This document shows, one piece after another, positions 27,343 through 36,358 of a stretch of 64,000 bases of DNA. Origin of the DNA: Polyangiaceae bacterium (GTDB lineage Bacteria > Myxococcota_A > Polyangia > Polyangiales > Polyangiaceae). Numbering within the stretch: the first letter of the stretch is position 1; each line of letters starts with the position of its first letter. The notes under the pieces are model-generated. The model saw only the letters and a list, made by a program, of their open reading frames with translations, ran no database searches and was not told the DNA's origin. The DNA lies in NCBI GenBank assembly GCA_016712345.1, contig JADJRH010000011.1, forward strand, positions 4,278,001 through 4,342,000. Reading direction: 5' to 3'. The translations under genes were made by a program, and so were the position numbers.

Positions 27343-29885
27343 ACCTTCCCATTTCATCCAATCACAGTGTACACCCCGCTCTCTACCCCATCCTTGCCGC
27401 ATCCACCCTTTTTTGCGCGGGTTGCAGCGATGGTCCGATGATTGACCCCCCCACCCCCGCCGTTCTCACCGCCGGTGATCTCACGCTCGCGTACGCAGAA
27501 AATACCCTCACCCTGTCGCGCGGAAACACAACCCTCCTCACCTTCCCAAAAGACGCTTTTCAACTGGGTACCGTTCCAGTCGCCCTCACAAGCGTCAACT
27601 ACGATCCCTACCGGTTATACGTTCCCCATCCCCTCTACGACGAACCTGAGATCGTTTGGCTGGAGCCCACTTCAATCACCCTCCAATCATCAACTGAAAC
27701 CGACTATACCGTCAACCTGTCCTTCCCAGACTCTTCCACCGTCGTCGTCTTTCACGCCGACGGCCCGGGCCACATCTCCGCTCACTGGGAAGCGCCGATT
27801 TCCGCCGACGAAGTGGCTTATTTTCGCCTTCGGCCCCGCGCCTCTTCCACAGAAGGTTTTTACGGACTCGGTGAATATTTTGACGACGTAAATAGCCGCG
27901 GCCACGTCCGCGCCATGCAGATCGAAGTCGATTCAGCCATTGAAAGCGGGTATAATGAAGCCCACGTTCCCATCCCCTTTCTTACCGGTACAACCGGCTG
28001 GGGCCTCTTCATCCCGTCAGATCGCCCCGGTGTGTTTGCCGTTGCCGCCGATCCAAATCAACCCAACCTGATTGAAGCCGCATTTGGAACCGGCGTCGCC
28101 TCCGCCGACGGTCTGACCTTCCATCTGTTCGGCGCAGCCCACCCGCTCGACCTTTCCCGCTTCTACTACCAACTCACCGGCTTTCCCCGCGTTCCGGCAC
28201 CGTGGGCGCTCGGGCCATGGGTATGGCGTGATGAAAACAAAGACCAGGCAGAATTTCTCGCCGACGCCAACACCATCCGCGATCTTGACCTTCCCACCAC
28301 CGCCATGTGGATCGACAGGCCGTACGCCACAGCCGTCAACACATTCGACTTTTTACCTTCCCAATTCCCCAACGCCCAAGCTTTGATCGATGAAGCCCAC
28401 AGCCTCGGCTTTCGAATGGCGCTTTGGCACACCCCCTACCTCGACGAAAAAAACCAAACAGCAGAAACCGCCGATCTCAGGGAATACGCTGAAGCCCAAG
28501 GGTATTATCCCATCACCTCGGGCCTCCTCCTCAACAAGTGGGGCCGCCCCATTGACTTTACAAATCCCCAAGCCTTCGCCTGGTGGCAAACTCAACTCGA
28601 CAATTACAAGTCCATGGGCATTGAAGGCTACAAACTTGACTACGCCGAAGACGTGGTCCCCGGCCTTACCGCCGACCGCAACGTTTGGGAATTTGCCGAC
28701 GGCTCCGATGAGCGGACAATGCACGCCGGCTACACCCGACTTTACCATCAGGTCTACAGTGAAATGCTCCCTGAAGACGGCGGTTTTCTCCTTTGCCGCC
28801 GCGGCGCCGCGGGCGATCAACAACATGCCAGTGTGATCTGGCCAGGCGACCTCGACGCCACGTTTTACAAACACCGCGAACCGTTCGAAGAAAACGGTGA
28901 AACAATTGTCGGAGTCGGCGGCCTTCCCGCCTCGATCGTCGCCGCCCTCACCCTTTCATCTTCCGGTTACCCCTTCTTCGGCGCCGACACAGGTGGGTAT
29001 AAACACTCCCCACCCAACAAAGAACTGTTCACCCGATGGTTTGAGCAAACCGCCTTCTCCACAGTCATGCAAATTGGAACAAGCTCCAACACCGTTGCGT
29101 GGGATCCCAACGGCGGCCCCGGGTTTGACCAAGAAATGCTCGACTGGTACCGCCTCTATACTCGAACTCACCTCCGACTCTACCCTTACCTGTGGACCCA
29201 CGCCCAACTCATTGCTCAAACGGGTAGACCCATCACCCGCCCCCTCGGCCTCGCCTACCCTGAAATGGGCATCCACCCCAACGATGTGTACCTTTTGGGC
29301 GACGACATTCTGGTGGCCCCCATTACCACAGCAGGAGCCACATCGCGCGATGTTCCCTTCCCTCCCGGTCGATGGATTCACTTCTTGACAGGGGAAGAGT
29401 TTGAAGGTGACACCACCGTCAACGTGAGCGCCCCGCTCGGCCAAATCCCCGTATTTTTGCGCGCCGGCTCGGTGATACCCATGCTCCGACCTACCATCGA
29501 CGCATTGGCACCTACCACCCAACCTGACCGGGTAGATTCGTTCGCCACCACGTCCGGCATCCTCTATGTCAAAACCACCCGCGGCCCCGCCTCCACGTTC
29601 ACCGTGTATGATGGCACCGTGCTCTCCGCCGCTTCTGAAACCAACACCCTCACCCTCAGTGTGACCGGAGGCAAAACCTTCACCTTGGGTACACAATTCG
29701 AAGTGATCGGTGTTCCCCTCGCACCCACTGAAATCAAAGTGGACGGCACCCTTCTCGCAGAAGTACAAAACCCTTCCGACTTAGAATCGGCGGCCCAAGG
29801 TTTCACCTTCGAAACCGCCCAAAACGGCACCCTCCACATTCGAATTCCGGCGAACGCCAAAACGGTAGAAGTCAAGTTCCCATGA
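27339..29885 (+). CDS. Secreted glycoside hydrolase family 31 lipoprotein (alpha-glucosidase type)
   Basis: This 848-aa protein has a lipobox FCAGC near residue 29, so it is anchored outside the cytoplasm. The N-terminal GH31 beta domain contains FYGLGEYFDD. The (beta/alpha)8 barrel starts near WALGPWVWRDENKDQAE. The nucleophile Asp lies in GIEGYKLDYAED, the GH31 signature, and the general acid Asp is probably in IWPGDLDATF. PFFGADTGGY and FLRAGSVIPML follow, typical of GH31 beta-sandwich ends. It hydrolyses alpha-glucosidic or related linkages; the exact sugar is unclear. It is translationally coupled to the sirtuin. Confidence 0.92.
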   Translation: MNLPISSNHSVHPALYPILAASTLFCAGCSDGPMIDPPTPAVLTAGDLTLAYAENTLTLSRGNTTLLTFPKDAFQLGTVPVALTSVNYDPYRLYVPHPLYDEPEIVWLEPTSITLQSSTETDYTVNLSFPDSSTVVVFHADGPGHISAHWEAPISADEVAYFRLRPRASSTEGFYGLGEYFDDVNSRGHVRAMQIEVDSAIESGYNEAHVPIPFLTGTTGWGLFIPSDRPGVFAVAADPNQPNLIEAAFGTGVASADGLTFHLFGAAHPLDLSRFYYQLTGFPRVPAPWALGPWVWRDENKDQAEFLADANTIRDLDLPTTAMWIDRPYATAVNTFDFLPSQFPNAQALIDEAHSLGFRMALWHTPYLDEKNQTAETADLREYAEAQGYYPITSGLLLNKWGRPIDFTNPQAFAWWQTQLDNYKSMGIEGYKLDYAEDVVPGLTADRNVWEFADGSDERTMHAGYTRLYHQVYSEMLPEDGGFLLCRRGAAGDQQHASVIWPGDLDATFYKHREPFEENGETIVGVGGLPASIVAALTLSSSGYPFFGADTGGYKHSPPNKELFTRWFEQTAFSTVMQIGTSSNTVAWDPNGGPGFDQEMLDWYRLYTRTHLRLYPYLWTHAQLIAQTGRPITRPLGLAYPEMGIHPNDVYLLGDDILVAPITTAGATSRDVPFPPGRWIHFLTGEEFEGDTTVNVSAPLGQIPVFLRAGSVIPMLRPTIDALAPTTQPDRVDSFATTSGILYVKTTRGPASTFTVYDGTVLSAASETNTLTLSVTGGKTFTLGTQFEVIGVPLAPTEIKVDGTLLAEVQNPSDLESAAQGFTFETAQNGTLHIRIPANAKTVEVKFP

Positions 29886-30598
29886 CGCAAATCAACGCTC
29901 GTTTTGCTGCCCCCCTTGCCCTACCGGGCGCACCCCCCAAACGTCGCTTCGCGCCGTGGGGGGTGCCTTTGGTAGTGGCGGCGTTCCTCGGCGCCTGCGG
30001 CGGCGATCATACCAACCCCACCGCCGACACCTCGGCAAGCGCTGCGCCTCCACCTCCCCCCACCGCTTCCGCGCCCGCATCGGCCACCGCCGAGCCTACC
30101 GCCTCGGCGAGTGCTCCCGCACCTTCCGCATCGGCGGCCCCCAAACCCCCCGATTATGACCCCGCCAACAAGGCCAAACCTCCCATTGACTCAGAAGAGC
30201 TTCAAGCCCGAGCACGCGGCTTGTTTGACGCGGTTGTCCAAAACAACGCCGCCCTCGGCGAAGACATGTGGTTTCCCAAAGAGCCTTTTCTCATTCTAAA
30301 AGACATTAAAGACCCGGGGAAATATTGGGATCAACTCCACCGCGCGTTTGTCAAAGATGTCGAAAAACTGCACAAGAAACGCAAAAATTGGGAAGGTACA
30401 GAGTTCGTCAAGTTTGAACCGGGCGCACCTCCCAAGTGGGTTAAACCGGGCGATGAAGGAAACAAGATTGGGTATTATCGAACCGTCAAGGGCAACCTCG
30501 TCTACAAAGCCGAGGGTAAGGTTCACAAGCTTGAAGTGCGGGTGATGATCAGCTGGCAAAACCGGTGGTTCATTACCCATTTGGGGAAGTTCAAGTGA
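29882..30598 (+). CDS. Lipoprotein with Pro/Ala/Ser linker and alpha/beta domain
   Basis: This 238-aa protein overlaps the GH31 stop by four bases. Its signal sequence ends FLGAC (Cys38-39 region; the n-region is long). An Ala/Pro/Ser/Thr-rich linker runs to about residue 95. A globular domain of about 140 aa follows, rich in Lys and Trp (MWFPKEPFLILKDIKDPGKY, WDQLHRAFVKDVEKLHKK, HKLEVRVMISWQNRWFITHL). I do not recognise the domain. It closes the forward run, and its position suggests envelope co-expression with the GH31 enzyme. Confidence 0.7.
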   Translation: MTQINARFAAPLALPGAPPKRRFAPWGVPLVVAAFLGACGGDHTNPTADTSASAAPPPPPTASAPASATAEPTASASAPAPSASAAPKPPDYDPANKAKPPIDSEELQARARGLFDAVVQNNAALGEDMWFPKEPFLILKDIKDPGKYWDQLHRAFVKDVEKLHKKRKNWEGTEFVKFEPGAPPKWVKPGDEGNKIGYYRTVKGNLVYKAEGKVHKLEVRVMISWQNRWFITHLGKFK

Positions 30599-30610
30599 TC
30601 CCAGCTGAAC

Positions 30611-30670
30611 CGTCACGCCAAGACCTGAAGCGCGCTCCCGGACACTCCGTGTTGAATGCGATGTGTCAGG
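30611..30670 (+). repeat. Short dispersed repeat block shared with 35515-36214
   Basis: CGTCACGCCAAGACC-GAAGCGC at 30611-30633 matches 35515-35537. CTCCGTGTTGAAT followed by a GTCAGG a little downstream (30645-30670) matches 36189-36214. In the second locus the two halves are separated by the 309-bp tandem repeat. The block directly precedes a PIN-toxin remnant here. Confidence 0.6.
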
Positions 30671-30783
30671 TGCCTATCTTCAAAAACACATTGTTTGATC
30701 TCAGAGCGTCTTCGAGGGTCGGGCGTTCTGTCCGGTGAACCGGGACAATCGGTCGTCAACGAGCACGACTTCGAGGCGAGCCG

Positions 30784-30891
30784 ATGACTATATTGCTCGA
30801 TACGCATGTCTGGCTCTGGCCACGACGGCGCCATCGCCAAGAGCCGAACTGCCCGCATGTGGAAAGCCCCTTGACCGCACGCGCAGAGTGA
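30784..30891 (+). pseudogene. VapC-like PIN-domain toxin remnant
   Basis: The 35-codon frame starts MTILLDTHVWLWP, which is the N-terminal strand of VapC-type PIN ribonucleases, carrying the first catalytic Asp (LLDTH). After residue 12 the text turns into unrelated Arg/Pro-rich sequence and stops at 30891. The start overlaps the end of an upstream open frame (GEPGQSVVNEHDFEASR, stop 30785-30787) in the ATGA arrangement typical of antitoxin-toxin pairs. Only the N-terminus of the toxin survives, so I call it a decayed toxin-antitoxin module. Six bases separate it from the next lipoprotein's stop. Confidence 0.65.
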
Positions 30892-30896
30892 GTTTC

Positions 30897-31628
30897 TCAG
30901 TTGAACAAGAGCACGTTGCGAATATGCCAATGGACCAGACCGTTGGGGTCTTGACCAATGTTGACGACGAGGCTTGCGTCGCCCTTACCAAGTACCTCAC
31001 TGTCAAGATCGCATCGAAATGCCGTATTTCCAAGCATGTCGGGGACGCCGGGGGCCGACGCTGCAAATCCAATTTCCACGGCTTCGGTGTCACTCACCTG
31101 AACGCGGTACCTACCATAACTGAGTGTTGTCCCCGGAGGAACATGAATGCCGGCAAACTCACCCCCCAAGTCAAACCCTGCGGGATCGGTCACCACCGCA
31201 CCGAATCCAATGTCGCGCATGACAAACCCCTCTTCGGGAACGTTGTAGCCTGAAAAAGTAACAGCGCGATAGTTTGCCCGCGGATCGACGGCGCTTCGAA
31301 GGTAAAAGATCCGCGTTTGGTTGGCCGGATCATCCACATCTACCCCAAAGCGTGAAATGAAAAATGCCTTGGCGCCGGCCTCCACCTGAACCGCTTCTTC
31401 ATCGGTTAACTTGAATGTGTCGCGCATCACATCTTCAAGCGTGGGAGGAGTATAATTGGGGTCGGCCGGATCAAAACTGCCGTCGGCCACAAAGGTAAGG
31501 TATCCTGAATAGTCCGCCGGGGCGGGCGGAGGCTCACAAACGCCGCCCTGACTATCCACATCGGTGCAGCCTGTAAAAAAGCCCAAGACTGCAATACCCA
31601 AAAATAAAAAGCTACTCCAACGAGACAT
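30897..31628 (-). CDS. Small lipoprotein of unknown function
   Basis: From ATG 31628 this is a 243-aa protein with lipobox FFTGC (Cys21). No low-complexity linker is present. The mature part has mixed strands (YSGYLTFVADGSFDPADPNY, FFISRFGVDVDD, NYRAVTFSGYNVPEEGF, TLSYGRYRVQVSDTEAVEIG) and few cysteines. I do not recognise the family. It is the last of three consecutive reverse-strand lipoprotein genes (33390 to 30897), all predicted to be exported. Confidence 0.65.
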   Translation of the reverse strand: MSRWSSFLFLGIAVLGFFTGCTDVDSQGGVCEPPPAPADYSGYLTFVADGSFDPADPNYTPPTLEDVMRDTFKLTDEEAVQVEAGAKAFFISRFGVDVDDPANQTRIFYLRSAVDPRANYRAVTFSGYNVPEEGFVMRDIGFGAVVTDPAGFDLGGEFAGIHVPPGTTLSYGRYRVQVSDTEAVEIGFAASAPGVPDMLGNTAFRCDLDSEVLGKGDASLVVNIGQDPNGLVHWHIRNVLLFN

Positions 31629-31665
31629 TTTCACATCCCTTCTTTCTGTCAACCAGCCATTCAAC

Positions 31666-32256
31666 TCAACTTCCGCCGGTAAATTCGTATACGAGTGCAC
31701 CCTGGCGATCACATTCGTCGTTCACCGCTACCGAAATGCGCCTCTGCGTGCCTGAAAGCCACCCGTCCACAATAACAAATAACCCCAATACGTCCGAGTG
31801 CACCACGTCAACGATCACGCGTTTGTTACCCACAACGACCGTTTCTATACTGCCCGCCTTTGTGTACATATCGCATGGCTGAGCGGTGCAATCGGGCTGC
31901 CCAACTTCGGCCAACACTTTCACCTTATACTTGTCAATCGGATTGGGAGTTGTCACTCGCACCGCAAGGAGAAGGTGCGTTCCACCCTGCGGTCCGTAGT
32001 GAAGCTCGGGGCCGGCCCCCTCGCCGAGCGGTGTGAAAGCAATGTCACCTTCGCCCAGTTCCAGGGTTAGATCGCCTTGTAGAGTGCAGTCCGGCGGGAT
32101 GGTAGAAACGTCGCCACCCCCTTCACCCCCGGATCCCGCCGCCCCGGTATCTGGAATGGAAGCGTTGCACGCCGCGCCGCCAAGCGCCGTAAGCAGAGGA
32201 ACCCATCGCAACAATACCCAAGCGTGTGTTGTATGAAGGAAGTCTGTCGCACGCAC
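31666..32256 (-). CDS. Small lipoprotein of unknown function with Gly-rich linker
   Basis: I chose GTG 32256 because GGAGA sits seven bases upstream; an upstream TTG/ATG frame is open to 32328. The 196-aa product has a signal peptide with lipobox GGAAC (about Cys30) and a short Gly/Ser spacer (GAAGSGGEGGGD). A beta-rich domain of about 150 residues follows, with DCTLQGDLTLELGEGDIAF, THLLLAVRVTTPN and VGNKRVIVDVVHSDVLGLFV. The function is unknown. It lies 37 bp upstream of the next lipoprotein start on this strand, which suggests one transcript. Confidence 0.6.
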   Translation of the reverse strand: MRATDFLHTTHAWVLLRWVPLLTALGGAACNASIPDTGAAGSGGEGGGDVSTIPPDCTLQGDLTLELGEGDIAFTPLGEGAGPELHYGPQGGTHLLLAVRVTTPNPIDKYKVKVLAEVGQPDCTAQPCDMYTKAGSIETVVVGNKRVIVDVVHSDVLGLFVIVDGWLSGTQRRISVAVNDECDRQGALVYEFTGGS

Positions 32257-32331
32257 CGGCAAGTCTCCATTTGATGATAAGTCAAATCGATCACGCTCCA
32301 GCGTACACAATCGGCAACGAGCGGCCAAGCA

Positions 32332-33390
32332 TCAGAAGGGTGTTTCGCCGGTCCAAATTGGCCCTTGGGGTGTGCCGCCGACCGAGAGTACACCGTCGCT
32401 CGGTCCACCGGGCGCACCTGACGAATCGGCTGCAACCACGCCTGCCCCTTCATCAAAGTGGTAAAGAGCCACGGTGTCCGCGTCGGTTACATAAGGACTA
32501 TTGGGCAGGTCAAACGATGTCATGTATCGAAGGACTTTGGAAACACGCATCTCATCCAAATAGCCGCTGTAAGATGGGTAGGCTGGGCCCGCATCATGTT
32601 TTTCAGCCGCGAGTACCAAAAACGGGTCGCTGCTATTGCATGGTCCGCCGCAATAATCTCCAGGTACTCCGTTATCAGGGTAGCTCACGTCACCCTCGGG
32701 GCCAATGTTCGTGGCATCCAGTTGACCATCCACAAATATCCAAAGGCGCCCGTCTGAAAGCCTCCGTTCAATAGCCACATGGTGCCACGTATTGTCCAAT
32801 ACGGGCGTGCCGCCGCAAATGGTTCGATCGCCCGTGCCATTGCCGCTTACACCAAATACAAACTTACCACCGGCAATACTCAATCCCCACTTGCGATCTT
32901 GATTATACCGATCGCGGTCAACCACAATGTTACCGTTGATCCAAGCCACGTTGGCGCCGCAGTCAACCGGCGCCGCCGTGTTGTCACCCGCCGCCGCCCT
33001 CATCCAAAATTCAATGGTAAAGTCGGTGGCTCCCACGTCGACGGGTGGGCCGGGGGTGTTATCGGGTGGCAGCTTGTCGACCTGAATTTTTACGCGGTCG
33101 ATATCCTGCACACCGTTTCCAAAAAAGCGCAAAGAAAAGCCGTTTGACTGAACGCCCCCCGTGCCCGTGTCGGCACCCGTCCCCGAAGACGTTACCCCAC
33201 CTGTTCCCCCTCCTGTGCCCGTACCCGTTTGGGTAGATCCAGCCGTTCCTGTCGAGGTGCCACCCACGCCGCCACCCCCCGACGAAGACGAGGTTGTGCT
33301 GAGCCCACCGGAACCCGACGTCTCACCACCGCTGTCACAAGAGCAAACAAGCAAAGTAAAAAATCCGGGCAAGAGCCAGCGCTGCACCAT
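32332..33390 (-). CDS. LamG/concanavalin-like lipoprotein
   Basis: From ATG 33390 this is a 352-aa lipoprotein (lipobox VCSC, Cys18). A Gly/Ser/Thr linker of about 70 residues is built of GTGTGGGTGG-type units. The C-terminal domain reads as a laminin-G/concanavalin jelly roll: FTIEFWMRAA, WHHVAIERRLSDGRLWIFVD, YLDEMRVSKVLRY and VALYHFDEGAG are the standard LamG_3 landmarks. Such domains bind carbohydrate or protein surfaces. It is first in a reverse run of three lipoproteins and divergent from the CotH-lectin gene across 208 bp. Confidence 0.85.
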   Translation of the reverse strand: MVQRWLLPGFFTLLVCSCDSGGETSGSGGLSTTSSSSGGGGVGGTSTGTAGSTQTGTGTGGGTGGVTSSGTGADTGTGGVQSNGFSLRFFGNGVQDIDRVKIQVDKLPPDNTPGPPVDVGATDFTIEFWMRAAAGDNTAAPVDCGANVAWINGNIVVDRDRYNQDRKWGLSIAGGKFVFGVSGNGTGDRTICGGTPVLDNTWHHVAIERRLSDGRLWIFVDGQLDATNIGPEGDVSYPDNGVPGDYCGGPCNSSDPFLVLAAEKHDAGPAYPSYSGYLDEMRVSKVLRYMTSFDLPNSPYVTDADTVALYHFDEGAGVVAADSSGAPGGPSDGVLSVGGTPQGPIWTGETPF

Positions 33391-33598
33391 ACGCGCATCT
33401 TGGAGCAAGTGTGCCCGGGTTGTACAAACATTTGGTTCCAAATTCGCCGGGCGCCCAAAGCACTGTTCTTGCGAACCGCGCTATCAAGTCTTGCCAAAAA
33501 CGTATCTGTGGTCGTTTTCCGCCTCTCCGTTTGCATTATTGCTTCTTTTGGGGTCTACGCGCTTGAGTCCGCTGCCGGGTAAAGAGTAAGATAGTAAT

Positions 33599-35467
33599 AT
33601 GGCTCTTTCTTCTCGTTCGGCGAGGCAAGGTGTTGCCCTTGGATTTGCGGTGTTTGCTCTCAACGCTGCCGCGTGTGACGGCGGTTCTGACACGGGCCCG
33701 GGAGGGTCCGCCGGGTCGGCAGGTTCGGGCGGCTCCGGCGCAACCGCAGGGTCCGGCGGCTCCGGTGCCACCGGAGGTACAGGCGGCTCCGGTGCCACCG
33801 GAGGTACAGGCGGCTCCGGCGCCACGGGTGGAATGGGTGGTGGTGTACCCACGTCCAACGCGGTGTTTGTTCCCGCCGGCATCGCCGAAATTCGCCTGAC
33901 GTTGGGTCAACTCGCTATAGATTCGCTCAACTCCGCGCCTTCAGACTATGTGCACGGGGACATACAAGTGACCCTGGCAGACGGCCAACCGATCAGCCTA
34001 CCCAACAGCGGCATTCGGCTGAAGGGCAAATATGGTTCGTTTCGAACGCTCGATCAAAAAGCGGCATTTCTACTCAAGTTTGATGCCTACGAAAACAAGC
34101 AGGAGTTGCTGGGCATTGAGAAGTTGGCGCTCAACAACATGGTTCAAGACCCGAGTATGATCCATGAACAAATTGCATTTGACTTGTTTCGGGCCGCGGG
34201 AGCCCCCGCACCGCGATCGTCGTACGCCCGCGTGTTTGTAAACAACGAGCTATATGGCCTCTACTCCACCGTCGAGGTTATTGATAATTCTGAATTTTTA
34301 AACAACTGGTTTGGTGACGACAACGGCAACCTGTACGAAGGGGAATATGGGAGCGATCTGGAAGATGGACTCCTCGTCACATTTGACCAAGACAACGGTA
34401 CAGATGTGGGGTTTTCCGATCTCGAACAGTTGAAAAATGCCCTCGACTCCATGACTGACCCCGCCCAGTTTTGGACGGAAGCAAACGCGGTGATTGACAT
34501 GGATCGGTATGTCAACTTTGCCGCCAACGAAATTTTTATAGGTCACTGGGATGGGTACGCGTGGACGCGCAACAACTACTTTATCTACCGCGGGCCCGAT
34601 CAACGTTGGACATTTTTGCCCTGGGGAACAGACCAAACCTTCGCAGATGCTCTACCCATTTGGGGAGGTGACGGCAGAATTGAACAGATGTGCGGAGCAT
34701 CGCTCCCCTGCCGGCAAAAGCTCAAAACAGCGTTTGAAGACGCCGCCGCACGGGTAGACTCGCTCGGCCTCATTGCCAAGTGTGACAACCTGTGGGCCCT
34801 CATTGAGGACGCGGTGCAGGAAGATCCCCGCAAAGAGTATGATCCTTTCACGGTTTATAACGCCATTCAGGACACAAAGGCGTTTTTGAGCTATCGGCCC
34901 GGCGACGTCGCGGGGCAGCTTCCGTGCGCCGATCCGTCCATTCTTGATAGCGACAACGACGGGGCATCGGGCTGCGGAGCAGATTGCGACGACAACAATC
35001 CCAATGTGTACCCCGGCGCTCCTGAAATCTGTAATTTGGCCGACGACAACTGCGATGGGGAAATGGACGAGGATCCCATGTGCCCGGGCTGTTTTACCTC
35101 CCCATCGGCAAGCGGCGGAACCCTGGCGTTTTGCTTTAAACTCAAAAACTGGTCCGACGCCGAGGCCGATTGTGTGGCGCAGGGCGGGCACCTGGCCTCT
35201 ATTCACGATCAAACTTCATACGATGAAGTTGTGAACGGGGCATACGCGATCACGGGCGGTGAGTGGTACATCGGTTTGGGTGACGCTCAAACCGAGGGTC
35301 AGTTTGTTTGGACCGACGGTACACCGTTTGACTTCACCTCCTGGAACGACGGCGAACCCAACAACGCCGGCGACGAAGATTGTGTACACTTAGCGAGTTG
35401 GGCCGGCGGCCTGTGGAATGACATTCCATGCGACGTTCCCGCCCACTACGTTTGCCGTCTACCGTAA
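33599..35467 (+). CDS. CotH-like / MopE-type metal-binding / C-type lectin mosaic lipoprotein
   Basis: This 622-aa protein has a signal peptide with Cys26 (NAAAC). A Gly/Ser/Ala/Thr linker (about 30-80) comes before a CotH-type atypical kinase domain (about 85-430: SGIRLKGKYGSFRTLDQK, YARVFVNNELYGLYSTVEV, WTFLPWGTDQTFAD). A MopE-type metal-binding repeat follows (about 445-495: DSDNDGASGCGADCDDNNP, EICNLADDNCDGEMDED). The C-terminal C-type lectin fold (about 500-622) includes WNDGEPNNAGDEDCV with the EPN sugar motif, WND and the final VCRLP. An envelope-bound adhesin or modifying enzyme is inferred. Confidence 0.9.
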   Translation: MALSSRSARQGVALGFAVFALNAAACDGGSDTGPGGSAGSAGSGGSGATAGSGGSGATGGTGGSGATGGTGGSGATGGMGGGVPTSNAVFVPAGIAEIRLTLGQLAIDSLNSAPSDYVHGDIQVTLADGQPISLPNSGIRLKGKYGSFRTLDQKAAFLLKFDAYENKQELLGIEKLALNNMVQDPSMIHEQIAFDLFRAAGAPAPRSSYARVFVNNELYGLYSTVEVIDNSEFLNNWFGDDNGNLYEGEYGSDLEDGLLVTFDQDNGTDVGFSDLEQLKNALDSMTDPAQFWTEANAVIDMDRYVNFAANEIFIGHWDGYAWTRNNYFIYRGPDQRWTFLPWGTDQTFADALPIWGGDGRIEQMCGASLPCRQKLKTAFEDAAARVDSLGLIAKCDNLWALIEDAVQEDPRKEYDPFTVYNAIQDTKAFLSYRPGDVAGQLPCADPSILDSDNDGASGCGADCDDNNPNVYPGAPEICNLADDNCDGEMDEDPMCPGCFTSPSASGGTLAFCFKLKNWSDAEADCVAQGGHLASIHDQTSYDEVVNGAYAITGGEWYIGLGDAQTEGQFVWTDGTPFDFTSWNDGEPNNAGDEDCVHLASWAGGLWNDIPCDVPAHYVCRLP

Positions 35468-35514
35468 TACCTCCCTATGCGCAATCGACTCACGCCCCAG
35501 AGCGACGGCTGACG

Positions 35515-35537
35515 CGTCACGCCAAGACCAGAAGCGC
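35515..35537 (+). repeat. Left half of dispersed repeat block (matches 30611-30633)
   Basis: The block CGTCACGCCAAGACC-GAAGCGC is identical to 30611-30633 except for one base. Downstream, 35542-35577 reads VTVDLRDLRAS then TAG, resembling the start of a Phd/VapB-type antitoxin cut off where the tandem repeat begins. That resemblance is weak. Confidence 0.5.
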
Positions 35538-35570
35538 CTGGGTGACTGTGGATCTCCGTGATCTTCGCGC

Positions 35571-36188
35571 CTCCTAGGTAACTTCCCTTTAGCGGAACGT
35601 TCTGCAAGGCACGGATCCAGTCTTGTCGAGACGTTTGGGACACCCTTGCCCGTCGCCAAGCGGAAAAGCGAACAGCGTGGCGCGTCGGGTTCTCCAGATG
35701 GAGTTCTGTGGCGAGCGCAGCCACGACGAAAACGAGAGACCGGCGAGACCGGTGGATGGCGACCTGATGGACATCTCAAGTCGCCGGACCTCCCAGAACG
35801 GGCTCTTTTCTGCTGCATCGACAACTCAACCGCAACGAGTTACTCGCCGTTCGAATGAGGCGCATGCGCCGCTGGGGAACTCCTAGGTAACTTCCCTTTA
35901 GCGGAACGTTCTGCAAGGCACGGATCCAGTCTTGTCGAGACGTTTGGGACACCCTTGCCCGTCGCCAAGCGGAAAAGCGAACAGCGTGGCGCGTCGGGTT
36001 CTCCAGATGGAGTTCTGTGGCGAGCGCAGCCACGACGAAAACGAGAGACCGGCGAGACCGGTGGATGGCGACGTGATGGACATCTCAAGTCGCCGGACCT
36101 CCCAGAACGGGCTCTTTTCTGCTGCATCGACAACTCAACCGCAACGAGTTACTCGCCGTTCGAATGAGGCGCATGCGCCGCTGGGGAA
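35571..36188. repeat. 309-bp perfect tandem duplication (two copies)
   Basis: Copy 1 is 35571-35879 and copy 2 is 35880-36188. I found one difference between them (C at 35764, G at 36073). CTCC follows at 36189-36192 as the start of an aborted third unit. Frames of 60-120 codons are open on both strands but lack any recognisable domain and simply duplicate each other, so I do not call genes. The array splits a dispersed repeat block whose two ends occur contiguously at 30611-30670. With its flanks it fills the 890-bp gap between the lectin gene and vgrG. Confidence 0.9.
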
Positions 36189-36214
36189 CTCCGTGTTGAA
36201 TACAACGCGTCAGG
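36187..36214 (+). repeat. Right half of dispersed repeat block (matches 30643-30670)
   Basis: CTCCGTGTTGAAT then, after a short variable stretch, GTCAGG matches the end of the block at 30645-30670. From 36215 to the vgrG start at 36359 I see only short unpaired stretches and no clear promoter. Confidence 0.5.
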
Positions 36215-36358
36215 AATCGAGACGTCTCAAGTCATTGCGAGGCGGCTGAAGTTACCTTCAGGTCCAGACACCTGTACAACGCAAGGCGGCATGCACAGCT
36301 TAAAAAATGTCGAAAGAGGCTCTCGCGGTTGGCGCGATTCTTGTGATACGACCGCGCC

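Noticed and set aside
35620..36250. Paired small ORFs on both strands of the tandem repeat as genes
   Set aside because: They duplicate each other through the repeat, show no domain or ribosome binding site, and are best explained as open frames in high-GC DNA.
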